NCBI GenBank assembly: GCA_946059285.1 | Contig: CAMGMW010000025.1 | Location: 1 to 10,929 of the forward strand | Direction of reading: 5' to 3' | Length of the DNA: 10,929 nucleotides | Source: an uncultured Clostridia bacterium | Lineage (GTDB): Bacteria; Bacillota_A; Clostridia; Oscillospirales; Oscillospiraceae | Part shown: positions 1 to 7,141 of the stretch, in pieces | How positions within the stretch are numbered: the first letter of the stretch is position 1 | How the letters are laid out: every line of letters begins with the position of its first letter | Notes under the pieces: model-generated | The model's database searches: none | The model's input: the letters and a program-made list of their open reading frames with translations, nothing else | What the model was told of the DNA's origin: nothing | Program-made: the position numbers and the translations under genes

Positions 1-9
1 ATTGAACGC

Positions 10-36
10 GAAAGGGAACCCTGACGGTTCCCTTTC
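10..36 (+). terminator. Perfect hairpin, possible terminator of an upstream gene
   Basis: An 11-bp perfect stem (GAAAGGGAACC at 10-20 with GGTTCCCTTTC at 26-36) closes a 5-nt loop CTGAC. The following bases (ACACTTTCCTTCCCTCC) are pyrimidine-rich but not a clean T-run. It is therefore a plausible but weak intrinsic terminator for a plus-strand gene ending left of the window. The minus-strand orientation has no T-tract at all. Confidence 0.45.
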
Positions 37-88
37 ACACTTTCCTTCCCTCCGTAATGTTCGGTCAGAGCGTTTTGGGACAGTCTGC

Positions 89-128
89 CCAGCGCCGTAG
101 CGGAAGCTACGGCGCTGGATTTCTTTAT
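89..128 (+). terminator. Rho-independent terminator upstream of pstS
   Basis: A 13-bp perfect GC-rich stem (89-101 with 106-118) is capped by a GGAA loop of the GNRA class and followed by ATTTCTTTAT. This is a good plus-strand intrinsic terminator shape. It lies about 75 bases before the first pstS regulatory repeat, so it would insulate the pst operon from upstream transcription. Together with the hairpin at 10-36 it may form a tandem terminator. Confidence 0.6.
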
Positions 129-194
129 GCTTGATAAAATGTTTCATATTTAATCAGGAGTCCCGGTCCCGGAGCAAATCCCGCTGCATATGAT

Positions 195-254
195 TTGACA
201 TTGATTTTACAAAACTCAGCTTTTTCATTTTACATCCGCGCAGTATCTTTAACA
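195..254 (+). promoter_or_regulatory. Candidate PhoP-box promoter region of pstS
   Basis: TTGACA at 195-200 and TTTACA at 206-211 are two hexamers spaced exactly 11 bp start to start. TTTACA recurs at 229-234 and TTAACA at 249-254. Bacillus PhoP binds direct repeats of TT(A/T/C)ACA separated by about 5 bp, so the first pair fits that pattern (the G in TTGACA is a deviation). A possible -10 is TATCTT at 244-249; no good sigma-A -35 is seen at the right distance, which is common for activator-dependent Pho promoters. Phosphate-starvation control is inferred. No PhoP/PhoR gene lies in the window. Confidence 0.4.
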
Positions 255-304
255 CCGTAGGAACAAAAAATCCGAAAGTCAAAATGAAAAGGAGATTATG
301 TATC

Positions 305-1105
305 ATGAAGAAAATCATCATCTTTGTGCTTGCGGCAGCGATGGTAGTTTTGTCACTTGCCGGATGCTCACAAAAAAGCTCGGTTTCCACCGACGGTTCC
401 ACTTCAATGGAAAAAGTCATCGGCGCCCTCGGAGAGGCCTTTGAGCGGGAAAACGACGGCATGACGTTTACTTATAACCCCACCGGCTCCGGCGCGGGCA
501 TCACGGCTGTCGCAGAGGGGCGCTGCGACATCGGTCTTTCCAGCCGCAGGCTGAAGGAAGAGGAAAAGGCAAGCGGTCTGACCGAAACACTCCTTGCTTA
601 TGACGGAATTGCCGTAATCGTCCACCCTGAGAATCCCATATCGGATTTGAGCCTTGAAACAATTTCAAAAATCTACACGGGGGAGATTTCCAACTGGAGC
701 GACGTCGGCGGGAATGACGCGGAAATCGTCCTGATCGGACGGGAAGCGGGCAGCGGCACAAGAGACGGCTTTGAATCCATCACAGGCACGGAAAATGCCT
801 GCAAATATCGTCAGGAGCTGACCTCGACGGGCGATGTAATCACCACAGTTTCCCAGAACCCGGCAGCGATCGGTTATGCCTCTCTTGCCGCAGTCAAGGA
901 CAATGTAAAGGCCGTCTCCGTGAACGGTGTAACCCCTGACAACGCAACCGTTAAGGACGGGAGCTACGCAATACAGCGTCCCTTTATCCTTGTAACAAAA
1001 ACAGATACCCCGCTCTCCGAGGCGGCGCAAAAGTTTTTTGACTTCGTCACATCCGCACAGGCTGCCGAAATCATTTCCGACGCCGGTGCAGTAGCGGCAA
1101 ACTGA
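305..1105 (+). CDS. pstS: Phosphate ABC transporter, substrate-binding lipoprotein PstS
   Basis: Extracytoplasmic phosphate receptor of the Pst high-affinity importer, 266 aa from the chosen start. The ATG at 305 is preferred because AGGAG (290-294) lies 10 bases ahead; an in-frame ATG at 284 has no ribosome site and would add seven residues before the signal peptide. The N-terminus is a lipoprotein signal: MKK, a hydrophobic stretch, then lipobox LAGC with Cys21 as the lipidated residue. Phosphate-binding loops are visible: DGSTSM (30-35), TGSGAGI (60-66), CDIGLSSR (74-81) and REAGSGTRDGF (146-156), all typical of PBP-like domain 2 (PstS type). It is first in the pst operon, with 66 bp to pstC that hold a hairpin. 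The length is on the short side but normal for clostridial PstS. Role and identity are very secure. Confidence 0.97.
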   Translation: MKKIIIFVLAAAMVVLSLAGCSQKSSVSTDGSTSMEKVIGALGEAFERENDGMTFTYNPTGSGAGITAVAEGRCDIGLSSRRLKEEEKASGLTETLLAYDGIAVIVHPENPISDLSLETISKIYTGEISNWSDVGGNDAEIVLIGREAGSGTRDGFESITGTENACKYRQELTSTGDVITTVSQNPAAIGYASLAAVKDNVKAVSVNGVTPDNATVKDGSYAIQRPFILVTKTDTPLSEAAQKFFDFVTSAQAAEIISDAGAVAAN

Positions 1106-1118
1106 GCGGTCCTATCTT

Positions 1119-1143
1119 GGCGGCATTCCGGTAGGATGCCGCC
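1119..1143 (+). promoter_or_regulatory. Intercistronic hairpin between pstS and pstC
   Basis: GGCGGCAT (1119-1126) pairs with ATGCCGCC (1136-1143), and CC/GG inside extend it past a single bulged T around a GGTA loop. It begins 13 bases after the pstS stop and is followed only by GTTTGT, so it is a poor full terminator. A 3' stabilising or partially terminating structure at this site would let pstS mRNA outnumber the membrane-component mRNA, as expected for a binding protein. This role is inferred from position and shape. Confidence 0.55.
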
Positions 1144-1171
1144 GTTTGTAACGGAGTGAAAGGCGCAATTT

Positions 1172-2047
1172 ATGAGAAATAAAAAGCGATTATTTGAGAA
1201 TATCATTCACGGGATCTTCCTCGTTCTCGGGTTTGTAACCGTCGGATGCGTCCTGCTGATTACCGTGTATTTGGTGATATCCGGTATTCCGGCGATCCGG
1301 GAAATCGGGCTTGTCAAATTCCTGTTCGGCAAAACCTGGGCATCAACAGAGGCTGAACCGAGCTTTGGGATTCTTCCGTTTATCCTGACCAGTGTCTACG
1401 GAACCGCAGGCGCCATCCTGTTAGGCGTCCCGCTTGGATTTATGACGGCGGTCTATCTGGCGAAGGCTGCGCCGCCAAAGCTGAAAACCGTTGTGGAGTC
1501 GGCGGTCAGCCTGTTGGCGGGCATTCCGTCCGTTGTCTACGGTCTTGTGGGTATGCTGGTACTCGTTCCCGGGATTCGGAAGGTTTTTCATGTGCCTGAC
1601 GGCGCAAGTTTACTCGCGGCAATCATTGTGCTGGCGATTATGATTCTGCCATCTATCATCAATGTTTCCGCGACCGCTCTGGAGGCTGTACCAAAGGAAT
1701 ATGAGGACGCCTCACTTGCCCTCGGTGCAACACCGATTGAAACCTGCTTCCGCGTCTCCGTGCCCGCGGCAAAAAGCGGGATCGCGGCTGCTGTGGTGCT
1801 CGGCATAGGACGCGCAATCGGCGAGGCAACGGCGGTGATCATGGTGTCCGGCAATGTGGCAAATATGCCGTCGCTTTTCCAAAGCGTCCGATTCTTGACC
1901 ACGGCTGTCGCCAGCGAAATGGCATACGCGGGAGAGGGTTTGCAGCGGCAGGCTCTGTTTTCCATTGCACTGGTGCTTTTCCTGTTCATCATGCTGACAG
2001 GTGCCGTGCTGAATTTCTTCCTCAAGCGCAGTAAGGAGGAGCGTTGA
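1172..2047 (+). CDS. pstC: Phosphate ABC transporter permease PstC
   Basis: Integral membrane subunit of the Pst importer, 291 aa. It forms the phosphate channel together with PstA. Hydrophobic segments begin near residues 14-37, 68-95, 112-133 and 147-165, with two more in the C-terminal third, matching the six-helix MetI-type permease fold. The ABC-interaction (EAA) loop is seen at about 176-199 (EYEDASLALGATPIETCFRV), followed by the family hallmark GRAIGEATA (213-221). AAAGG (1159-1163) lies 8 bases before the ATG. The stop codon overlaps the pstA start by one base, implying translational coupling. The distinction from PstA rests on gene order and the GRAIGEATAV/SGN sequence. Confidence 0.96.
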   Translation: MRNKKRLFENIIHGIFLVLGFVTVGCVLLITVYLVISGIPAIREIGLVKFLFGKTWASTEAEPSFGILPFILTSVYGTAGAILLGVPLGFMTAVYLAKAAPPKLKTVVESAVSLLAGIPSVVYGLVGMLVLVPGIRKVFHVPDGASLLAAIIVLAIMILPSIINVSATALEAVPKEYEDASLALGATPIETCFRVSVPAAKSGIAAAVVLGIGRAIGEATAVIMVSGNVANMPSLFQSVRFLTTAVASEMAYAGEGLQRQALFSIALVLFLFIMLTGAVLNFFLKRSKEER

Positions 2048-2910
2048 TGCAAAACAAAACAATTTCGACAAAAAGGAAAACCTATATCGTCCTGATGCGC
2101 GCCCTGATGATCGTTTCGGTAACACTGACCTGCTCACTTGCTGTGTTTCTGATCGGATATGTATTGTACCGGGGTGTTCCCAATCTGTCTTGGGAGCTGC
2201 TCTCCACGAAGCCCAGCTATCTGGCGGGCACCATCGGCATTCTACCGGATATTTTGAACACCGTCTATGTGGTCATCGCGACACTGGCCATCGTGCTGCC
2301 CCTCGGTGTCGGCGCGGCCATCTATCTGACCGAATACGCCCACAGCAAAAAGCTGGTCGCTGTCATCGAATATGCGGCGGAAACACTTTCCGGTATTCCG
2401 TCCATCATTTACGGGCTTGTTGGCATGCTGTTCTTCTGTCAGTTCCTGAAGATGAAAACCTCCCTGTTGGCAGGCAGTCTGACGCTGGTGATTATGAATC
2501 TTCCCACCATCCTGCGTACCACGCAGGAAAGCCTGAAAACAGTGCCGCAGAGCTATCGTGAGGGTGCATTCGGACTGGGCGCGGGAAAGTGGCGGGTAAT
2601 CCATACCGTAGTTCTTCCCGGCTGTGTCGACGGCGTAATCACCGGCTGTATTCTTTCGGCGGGGCGCATTCTCGGTGAAACAGCGGCACTGCTGTACACT
2701 GCCGGCTTCGCCCATACATTGTATGGCTTCGTAGAGGGTCTGGGAAATGCCGGAGCCACGCTGACGGTCGCGCTGTATGTATATGCGAAAGAGCAGGGCG
2801 AATTTGAAGTGGCCTTCGGCATCGCCTCCATTTTAGTGGTTCTGGCTCTGGCAGTTAATCTGGCGGCAGCCCTCGCAGGAAAGTACTATAAGAAAAGGAG
2901 AAAGCTATGA
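2047..2910 (+). CDS. pstA: Phosphate ABC transporter permease PstA
   Basis: Second membrane subunit of the Pst complex, 287 aa. The ATG at 2047 is chosen because AAGGAGG (2033-2039) lies 7 bases ahead; the TTG at 2044, one codon upstream, would leave only 4 bases. The start overlaps the pstC stop (TGATG). Membrane helices are visible at about 15-40, 71-95, 112-133 and 140-158, and beyond 190. The EAA loop ([15 protein letters not shown], 171-185) and [10 protein letters not shown] (206-215) are the PstA forms of the permease signatures. The gene ends in an ATGA overlap with pstB. Confidence 0.96.
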   Translation: MQNKTISTKRKTYIVLMRALMIVSVTLTCSLAVFLIGYVLYRGVPNLSWELLSTKPSYLAGTIGILPDILNTVYVVIATLAIVLPLGVGAAIYLTEYAHSKKLVAVIEYAAETLSGIPSIIYGLVGMLFFCQFLKMKTSLLAGSLTLVIMNLPTILRTTQESLKTVPQSYREGAFGLGAGKWRVIHTVVLPGCVDGVITGCILSAGRILGETAALLYTAGFAHTLYGFVEGLGNAGATLTVALYVYAKEQGEFEVAFGIASILVVLALAVNLAAALAGKYYKKRRKL

Positions 2911-3662
2911 GCGATGTTATTTTCGTAAAAGACCTGTGCTTATGGTATGGAAGCACGCAGGCGTTGAAGAATATCAGCATGAACATCCCCGAAAAGAGCA
3001 TTACCGCGCTGATCGGGCCGTCAGGCTGCGGAAAATCCTCGTTTTTAAAAACCCTGAATCGGATGAATGACCTGATCCCCGGTGTAAAAATAACCGGCAG
3101 CGTTAAATATCGGGAGCAGGATATTTTCGCCCCCTCCGTGGACGTCAATGAACTGCGGCGGGAGATCGGCATGGTGTTTCAAAAGCCGAATCCCTTCCCG
3201 ATGAGCATATACGATAACGTCGCCTACGGTCCGCGCACCCACGGGATCAAAAGCAAGGGCAAGCTGGACGAAATCGTAGAGCGTTCCCTGCGAGCAGCCG
3301 CCATTTGGGACGAGGTAAAGGATAGGCTGAAAAAGTCCGCTTTGGGACTCTCCGGCGGGCAGCAGCAACGTCTTTGCATTGCGCGTGCGCTGGCTGTGGA
3401 ACCGGAAGTGCTGCTGATGGATGAGCCTACCAGTGCGCTCGATCCGATTTCCACCTCTAAAATTGAAGAGCTCGCAATACAGCTCAAAGACAGATACACG
3501 ATCATTATCGTAACACATAATATGCAACAGGCTGTCCGCATCTCCGATCAGACAGCGTTCTTCCTTCTGGGTGAATTGATAGAATTCAATCAGACGGAGG
3601 CCATGTTCGCACAGCCGCGGGATCAGCGGACGGAAGACTACATTACCGGGAGGTTCGGATGA
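2907..3662 (+). CDS. pstB: Phosphate ABC transporter ATP-binding protein PstB
   Basis: Cytoplasmic ATPase that powers phosphate import through PstCA, 251 aa, the normal length for PstB. Walker [10 protein letters not shown] is at 37-45, the Q-loop region [13 protein letters not shown] is typical of PstB, and the ABC signature LSGGQQQR is near 148-155. Walker [13 protein letters not shown] starts near 169 and the H-loop VTHN is near 202. The coupling-region phrase [14 protein letters not shown] is characteristic of phosphate transporters rather than other ABC importers. AAAAGGAG (2893-2900) lies 6 bases before the ATG, which overlaps the pstA stop by four bases. The stop overlaps phoU in the same manner. 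Confidence 0.97.
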   Translation: MSDVIFVKDLCLWYGSTQALKNISMNIPEKSITALIGPSGCGKSSFLKTLNRMNDLIPGVKITGSVKYREQDIFAPSVDVNELRREIGMVFQKPNPFPMSIYDNVAYGPRTHGIKSKGKLDEIVERSLRAAAIWDEVKDRLKKSALGLSGGQQQRLCIARALAVEPEVLLMDEPTSALDPISTSKIEELAIQLKDRYTIIIVTHNMQQAVRISDQTAFFLLGELIEFNQTEAMFAQPRDQRTEDYITGRFG

Positions 3663-4306
3663 TGAGAAGTCGGTTTGACAAGCAGCTTATCCTTTTGAAT
3701 CAAAAGTTAATCAAAATGGGGGCAATGTGCGAAGAAGTAATCGCGCTTGCCGCTAAAGCCCTGATAGAGGGCAGCCCCGCGCTGGCGGCAAAGGTGGCAC
3801 CATTGGACGGAGAAATCGACCAAATAGAACGTGATATCGAGTCGCTGTGCCTGAAACTCCTTTTGCAACAACAGCCGGTGGCAAGAGACCTGCGTCAGAT
3901 TTCCGCTGCGCTGAAAATGATCACCGATATGGAACGCATCGGCGACCAGGCGGAGGATATTGCCGAGATCATTTCCTTTATGAACGGACGTTCCAGCAAG
4001 GAATGCGCCTGTATCGGAGAAATGGCAAGGGCTACCATCAAAATGGTAACAGAAAGCGTAGACGCGTTTGTGCGGAAGGATACCGCGCTGGCCGAACAGG
4101 TGATCCTGCACGACGATATTGTAGATGATTTCTTCGAGCAGACCAAAACCGCACTGATCCGATGGATTGCAGGCAAACCGGAGGACGGCGAATATGCGCT
4201 CGATCTTCTGATGATTGCGAAATATTTTGAGCGAATCGGCGACCATGCCACCAACATTGCCGAATGGGTAGTCTTTTCAGTCACCGGCATTCACAACCCG
4301 GCGTGA
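3659..4306 (+). CDS. phoU: Phosphate signalling/transport regulator PhoU
   Basis: Cytoplasmic helical-bundle protein that links Pst activity to phosphate signalling and restrains uptake, 215 aa. Two PhoU repeats are clear: [13 protein letters not shown] (91-103) and [14 protein letters not shown] (190-203). Each carries the acidic metal-binding ExxxD pattern of the family (E92/D96 and E191/D195). Two consecutive ATGs (3659 and 3662) are possible starts: GGGAGG (3648-3653) is 5 bases from the first and 8 from the second, so the protein may be 214 aa. The first overlaps the pstB stop (ATGA). It is the last gene of the operon. The next gene is convergent and begins 25 bases away, with no strong terminator between them. 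Confidence 0.96.
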   Translation: MMRSRFDKQLILLNQKLIKMGAMCEEVIALAAKALIEGSPALAAKVAPLDGEIDQIERDIESLCLKLLLQQQPVARDLRQISAALKMITDMERIGDQAEDIAEIISFMNGRSSKECACIGEMARATIKMVTESVDAFVRKDTALAEQVILHDDIVDDFFEQTKTALIRWIAGKPEDGEYALDLLMIAKYFERIGDHATNIAEWVVFSVTGIHNPA

Positions 4307-4330
4307 GTCCCTTGCCCTTTGGGCGCACCG

Positions 4331-5530
4331 CTATACCTGCAAGCCCAGCACAAGAATGCCGAGGTTTTTCTCATAAATACTGTCGAATTGTGACAGCGGC
4401 AGAGGATTTTCGCCCAAACCGACTTCAATGGTATAGCCCGGTCGGTTATAGGTTTGAATAAACCAGTCCTTGTAGCCCGCAAATCCGGAGGCGTAAGGTG
4501 TATCCTCCAGCAGATATCCGCTGACAAAGGCGAACTGCTCCCCGATCGCCCGCGCTCCCGGCGGCTCCATGTCAAGATATTTCCAGTAGATGACCTCTCC
4601 CTGCGCGTGATAGGAAAGGGTCAAGCGTGGGTTGACCAATCGGGTCAGACCTACCATTCCGGCGCTTTCCGGCTGATCCAGCGGGCTGCCGCCTACATAA
4701 TCTCTTGGCGCAGGCGTGGTAAAGCCCAAAGCAAATTTATTCTCCCGCGCCTGCTCCCAGCCCGCAGGATAGTTCAAGTTCAAATCGACGCCCACTAAAT
4801 TTGCCTTCCACCCGTTTGGAAACGGGATTTCCGGATACCGTGCCGCAATTTCCAATGCGGCAAGATATTGCTGGCTGTCCTCCGGGATGGCGCCGGTGAC
4901 CAGATCCACACCGTCCGGGTCAACCATCGGCACGAGATAGAGTTTGGTCTTTTCATACAGTTCCTGCGCATTGATGCCGAAAATTTGCCCGTTCACCGAA
5001 ACGGCGCGGGCGTACTCCTCAAGAAATTTCATCAAAACCGGCGTTGTAATCCACTCGTTGGCATGGTGGCTGGCGTTATACAGCGCGGAGCGGCTGCCGC
5101 GACCGATGCGCACAGCGGTCACGGTCCTGCCGTAAGCGGTAGTGGCAATGGTACGGCGGGACAGGAACGGATAGCGCACCAGCAAGCCCTGAATACAGAC
5201 CTCCAAAAGCTCGGAGGTAAACGGAATATCCGTCGGCACCACCGGAAAGCCGTATGGGATATTGATATATTGTCCGACCGTCAGGGTATTGGGGTTCTGA
5301 TTCGGATTGGCGGTAATGATACTGCGGACCGTGGTACCGAAGGTACGGGCAAGCTGATAATAGGTGTCTCCCGGCTTGACCATGTAATGTTCATATCCCA
5401 GCAAATACGGTACCAGCCGCTGCATGGTCAGCGCATCCTCCCGACCGGACGGGAAGAGCCCCATTCTCTTTTGAAACGTTTGAAGGTCCGATGCACCCGC
5501 ACGGCGCAGGGCAAGCTCTGTTAAAGTCAA
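4331..5530 (-). CDS. LysM-containing M14 zinc peptidase (gamma-D-glutamyl-diamino acid peptidase type)
   Basis: Predicted metallopeptidase that cuts the D-Glu-diaminopimelate bond of peptidoglycan stem peptides, 399 aa. Residues 14-44 (DLQTFQKRMGLFPSGRE...) resemble a degenerate peptidoglycan-binding module. Residues 49-93 are a LysM domain (YMVKPGDTYYQLARTFGTT... to YINIPYG). The M14 catalytic domain fills the rest: zinc ligands H156 and E159 (SHHANEW), substrate-site NLN (251-253) in GVDLNLNYPAGW, third zinc ligand H308 (SYHAQGE) and catalytic E369 (YTIEVGLGE). No signal peptide is seen, as in the sporulation-related endopeptidase I family. The start is TTG, supported by GGAGGGG (5543-5537) 6 bases ahead; that ribosome site sits inside a hairpin. 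It lies downstream of the FUSC-like gene on the same strand. Exact bond specificity is inferred. Confidence 0.88.
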   Translation of the reverse strand: MTLTELALRRAGASDLQTFQKRMGLFPSGREDALTMQRLVPYLLGYEHYMVKPGDTYYQLARTFGTTVRSIITANPNQNPNTLTVGQYINIPYGFPVVPTDIPFTSELLEVCIQGLLVRYPFLSRRTIATTAYGRTVTAVRIGRGSRSALYNASHHANEWITTPVLMKFLEEYARAVSVNGQIFGINAQELYEKTKLYLVPMVDPDGVDLVTGAIPEDSQQYLAALEIAARYPEIPFPNGWKANLVGVDLNLNYPAGWEQARENKFALGFTTPAPRDYVGGSPLDQPESAGMVGLTRLVNPRLTLSYHAQGEVIYWKYLDMEPPGARAIGEQFAFVSGYLLEDTPYASGFAGYKDWFIQTYNRPGYTIEVGLGENPLPLSQFDSIYEKNLGILVLGLQV

Positions 5531-5534
5531 AACA

Positions 5535-5567
5535 ATCCCCTCCGATGCACCATATGCCGGAGGGGAT
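5535..5567 (-). promoter_or_regulatory. Hairpin burying the ribosome binding site of the M14 peptidase gene
   Basis: In the minus-strand transcript, ATCCCCTCCG (5567-5558) can pair perfectly over 10 bp with CGGAGGGGAT (5544-5535) around a 13-nt loop. The 3' arm contains the complete GGAGGGG ribosome binding site of the peptidase gene, and the 5' arm carries a perfect anti-Shine-Dalgarno copy. It may control translation. Alternatively it may be a terminator for the upstream membrane-protein gene, since the stem is followed by TGTTTTG. Both roles are inferred. Confidence 0.6.
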
Positions 5568-5571
5568 CATT

Positions 5572-6471
5572 CTATTCCATCATTTCGTTGAGGTAGCAAT
5601 GCGCTAACAGCAGCTTTTCCAAATGGTAATTCATCACGATGGTGTCATGCCGGCTGCATTTTCTGCCGGAGATGCCTGCCTCCGGGATCTGCATGCCCAG
5701 CTCCAGCATGATCTCCGCGTTCTCCATCGCCAAATCACCCAGCGAGTCCATACCGCAGATTGCCTCCAGTTCCTCCAATGCGCGGGCGGCAAGCTGGCGG
5801 CAGCCGCGCAGCCATGCCTCATCATCGTGCTTGCGGTGGAAGAATTTCTGGCTATGGTAAAGGGACAGCTCGGAGTCGATCCGGCGCAGCAGATCTACCG
5901 CAGGTCTCAGGTCGGGGAACTGCTCGGAAACCACAATCCTTGATACATAATCAGGAATGCTTTTTTGCAGCTCGCGCAACAGAGCCAGGATCCGCTTTTT
6001 GTTGTTGTACGGACGGATCGCGGCATTGACAGCCAGTGCAATCGCAATGCCCACCGAAGTATCCCGGATACGGAGCAGCGAGTCACGAAGCACATTATCG
6101 GTCGGCGTCAGACAGGCAGAGAGAAAAATGATGCAGGAAAGCGAGGCGGTGAAGGAAAGCTTCATACAGTTGCAAAGCAGAATCAGTAATATCACGCCCA
6201 GTCCCACCAGCCACGCAGGGGTCAGCGCGGGAAAGAGGAGGACCGACAGATAACCGATCAGTGTACCGGCGACCACGCCGACCAGTTGAGTCAGTCCCTG
6301 CATCAGCGAGTCGGAAAAGGTGCGGTCCATGGCAACGAGCGCACCGAAAGCGGCATAAAAAACAGAAAGCGAATCGGTGGCAAACAGCCGCACCAGCAGC
6401 ACAGCAAGCGTGACGGCAATGCCGGTTTTCAGCGTGCGCAGCCCCAGCGGGAGATGCTTCCATTTTTTCAT
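5572..6471 (-). CDS. FUSC / aromatic acid exporter family membrane protein
   Basis: Probable inner-membrane efflux-type protein, 299 aa, related to the aromatic acid exporter / fusaric-acid-resistance-like (FUSC) family. The N-terminal half is very hydrophobic, with about six helices (near 14-30, 35-50, 60-80, 84-101, 105-122 and 136-152) ending in GIAIALAVNAAIRPY, the typical end of the membrane domain. The C-terminal half (about 155-299) is soluble, charged and helical, like the ArAE cytoplasmic domain. The start is an ATG with AAAGGAGG (6488-6481) 9 bases ahead. The substrate cannot be told from sequence. It is probably co-transcribed with the M14 peptidase 41 bases downstream, and is divergent from the acetyltransferase gene. 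Confidence 0.8.
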   Translation of the reverse strand: MKKWKHLPLGLRTLKTGIAVTLAVLLVRLFATDSLSVFYAAFGALVAMDRTFSDSLMQGLTQLVGVVAGTLIGYLSVLLFPALTPAWLVGLGVILLILLCNCMKLSFTASLSCIIFLSACLTPTDNVLRDSLLRIRDTSVGIAIALAVNAAIRPYNNKKRILALLRELQKSIPDYVSRIVVSEQFPDLRPAVDLLRRIDSELSLYHSQKFFHRKHDDEAWLRGCRQLAARALEELEAICGMDSLGDLAMENAEIMLELGMQIPEAGISGRKCSRHDTIVMNYHLEKLLLAHCYLNEMME

Positions 6472-6501
6472 CAGGCAGATCCTCCTTTATTCTCTGTCAC
6501 T

Positions 6502-6530
6502 ACAGTAAACGATATCAGCAGAATTTGCAA
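6502..6530 (-). promoter_or_regulatory. Candidate sigma-A promoter of the FUSC-like gene
   Basis: On the minus strand, TTGCAA (6530-6525) and TACTGT (6507-6502) are separated by 17 bases, giving 4/6 matches to each sigma-A hexamer. Transcription would begin near 6495, leaving a short leader containing the AAAGGAGG site. The divergent intergenic region is only 133 bases, so this is the natural place for the promoter. Confidence 0.4.
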
Positions 6531-6570
6531 GCGGAAAATTTATTTCGGGGCTGTACTTTTGGAAGGAATG

Positions 6571-6579
6571 TGGTAGGAT
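6571..6579 (+). promoter_or_regulatory. Candidate extended -10 promoter of the acetyltransferase-nudC pair
   Basis: TGGTAGGAT (6571-6579) fits an extended -10 element (TGnTANNAT) about 25 bases before the acetyltransferase start. No recognisable -35 lies 16-18 bases upstream, which extended -10 promoters can tolerate. This is a weak call made mainly because a promoter is needed here. Confidence 0.3.
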
Positions 6580-6604
6580 AAAAGGAAGAAAGAAGGGATG
6601 CAGC

Positions 6605-7141
6605 ATGGCAATCCGTATCGCACAGCCCTCGGATATCCCGGCAATGCTGAAAATCTATGAATATTTTGTGCAGAAAACGGCGGTCAGTTTTGAATATGAA
6701 ACACCCACCGAGGCGGAATTTCTCGGCAGGATGCAGTCTCATATGGCGCAATATGCATGGCTGGTCTGGGAGGAAAACGGAACAGTTCTGGGTTATGCAT
6801 ATGCGGGCAGGGCATTTGAGCGTGCCGCGTATGCGTGGTGTGCGGAGATTTCCTGCTATCTGGATGCCTCTGTGCGCAGAAAGGGAATCGGGCGGGCGCT
6901 TTATACCGAAATTGAGTCAATTTTGCGCCGGCAGGGGTGCCGCAAGGTGTTTGCCGTCGTCACATCTGCCAACGCCCCTTCCGTAGCGTTCCACCGGGCA
7001 TTGGGCTACCAACAGGCAGCGGTATTCCGTCAGGTGGGCTATAAGCTGGGTGAATGGCACGATGTGATCTGGCTGGAAAAAACACTTTGTGCGCCGGGAG
7101 CGCCGGAGCGCTTCCCGGTCTCTTGGGAGGAAGTCAAATGA
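6605..7141 (+). CDS. GNAT N-acetyltransferase, phosphinothricin-acetyltransferase-like
   Basis: Cytoplasmic acetyl-CoA-dependent N-acetyltransferase, 178 aa. The fold is complete: an N-terminal helix region with TAVSFEYETPT (25-35), which matches the substrate-loop style of phosphinothricin/methionine-derivative acetyltransferases; beta-4 ISCYLDASVRR; the acetyl-CoA pyrophosphate loop RRKGIG (91-96); and the C-terminal SANAPSVAFHRALGY (121-135) followed by FRQVGYKLGEWHDVIWLEK. The last motif (G-x-K-x-x-x-W-x-D-V) is typical of the Pat/MnaT subgroup. The real substrate is probably an amino-acid analogue but is not determinable. A modest AAGGG site precedes the ATG at 6605. The stop overlaps the nudC start (ATGA), so the two are translated together. 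Confidence 0.9.
   Translation: MAIRIAQPSDIPAMLKIYEYFVQKTAVSFEYETPTEAEFLGRMQSHMAQYAWLVWEENGTVLGYAYAGRAFERAAYAWCAEISCYLDASVRRKGIGRALYTEIESILRRQGCRKVFAVVTSANAPSVAFHRALGYQQAAVFRQVGYKLGEWHDVIWLEKTLCAPGAPERFPVSWEEVK

Noticed and set aside
284..304. Upstream ATG at 284 as the pstS start
   Set aside because: It would put the ribosome site AGGAG inside the coding region and add charged residues ahead of a clean lipoprotein signal; ATG 305 fits both.
154..462. 102-codon minus-strand open frame over the pst promoter and pstS start
   Set aside because: It overlaps pstS and its regulatory region, has no ribosome site I could see and no recognisable domain; it is a shadow frame.
4307..4330. GCCCTTTGGGC as a bidirectional terminator between phoU and the peptidase gene
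   Set aside because: The stem is only 4 bp with a 3-nt loop and there is no T-run in either direction.
4868..5524. 218-codon plus-strand open frame opposite the M14 peptidase
   Set aside because: It is antisense to a gene with full catalytic motifs and shows no family features of its own.
7054..7137. Upstream extension of NudC by 28 residues
   Set aside because: It would lie inside the acetyltransferase gene and has no ribosome site; the ATG at 7138 has GGGAGG 7 bases ahead.
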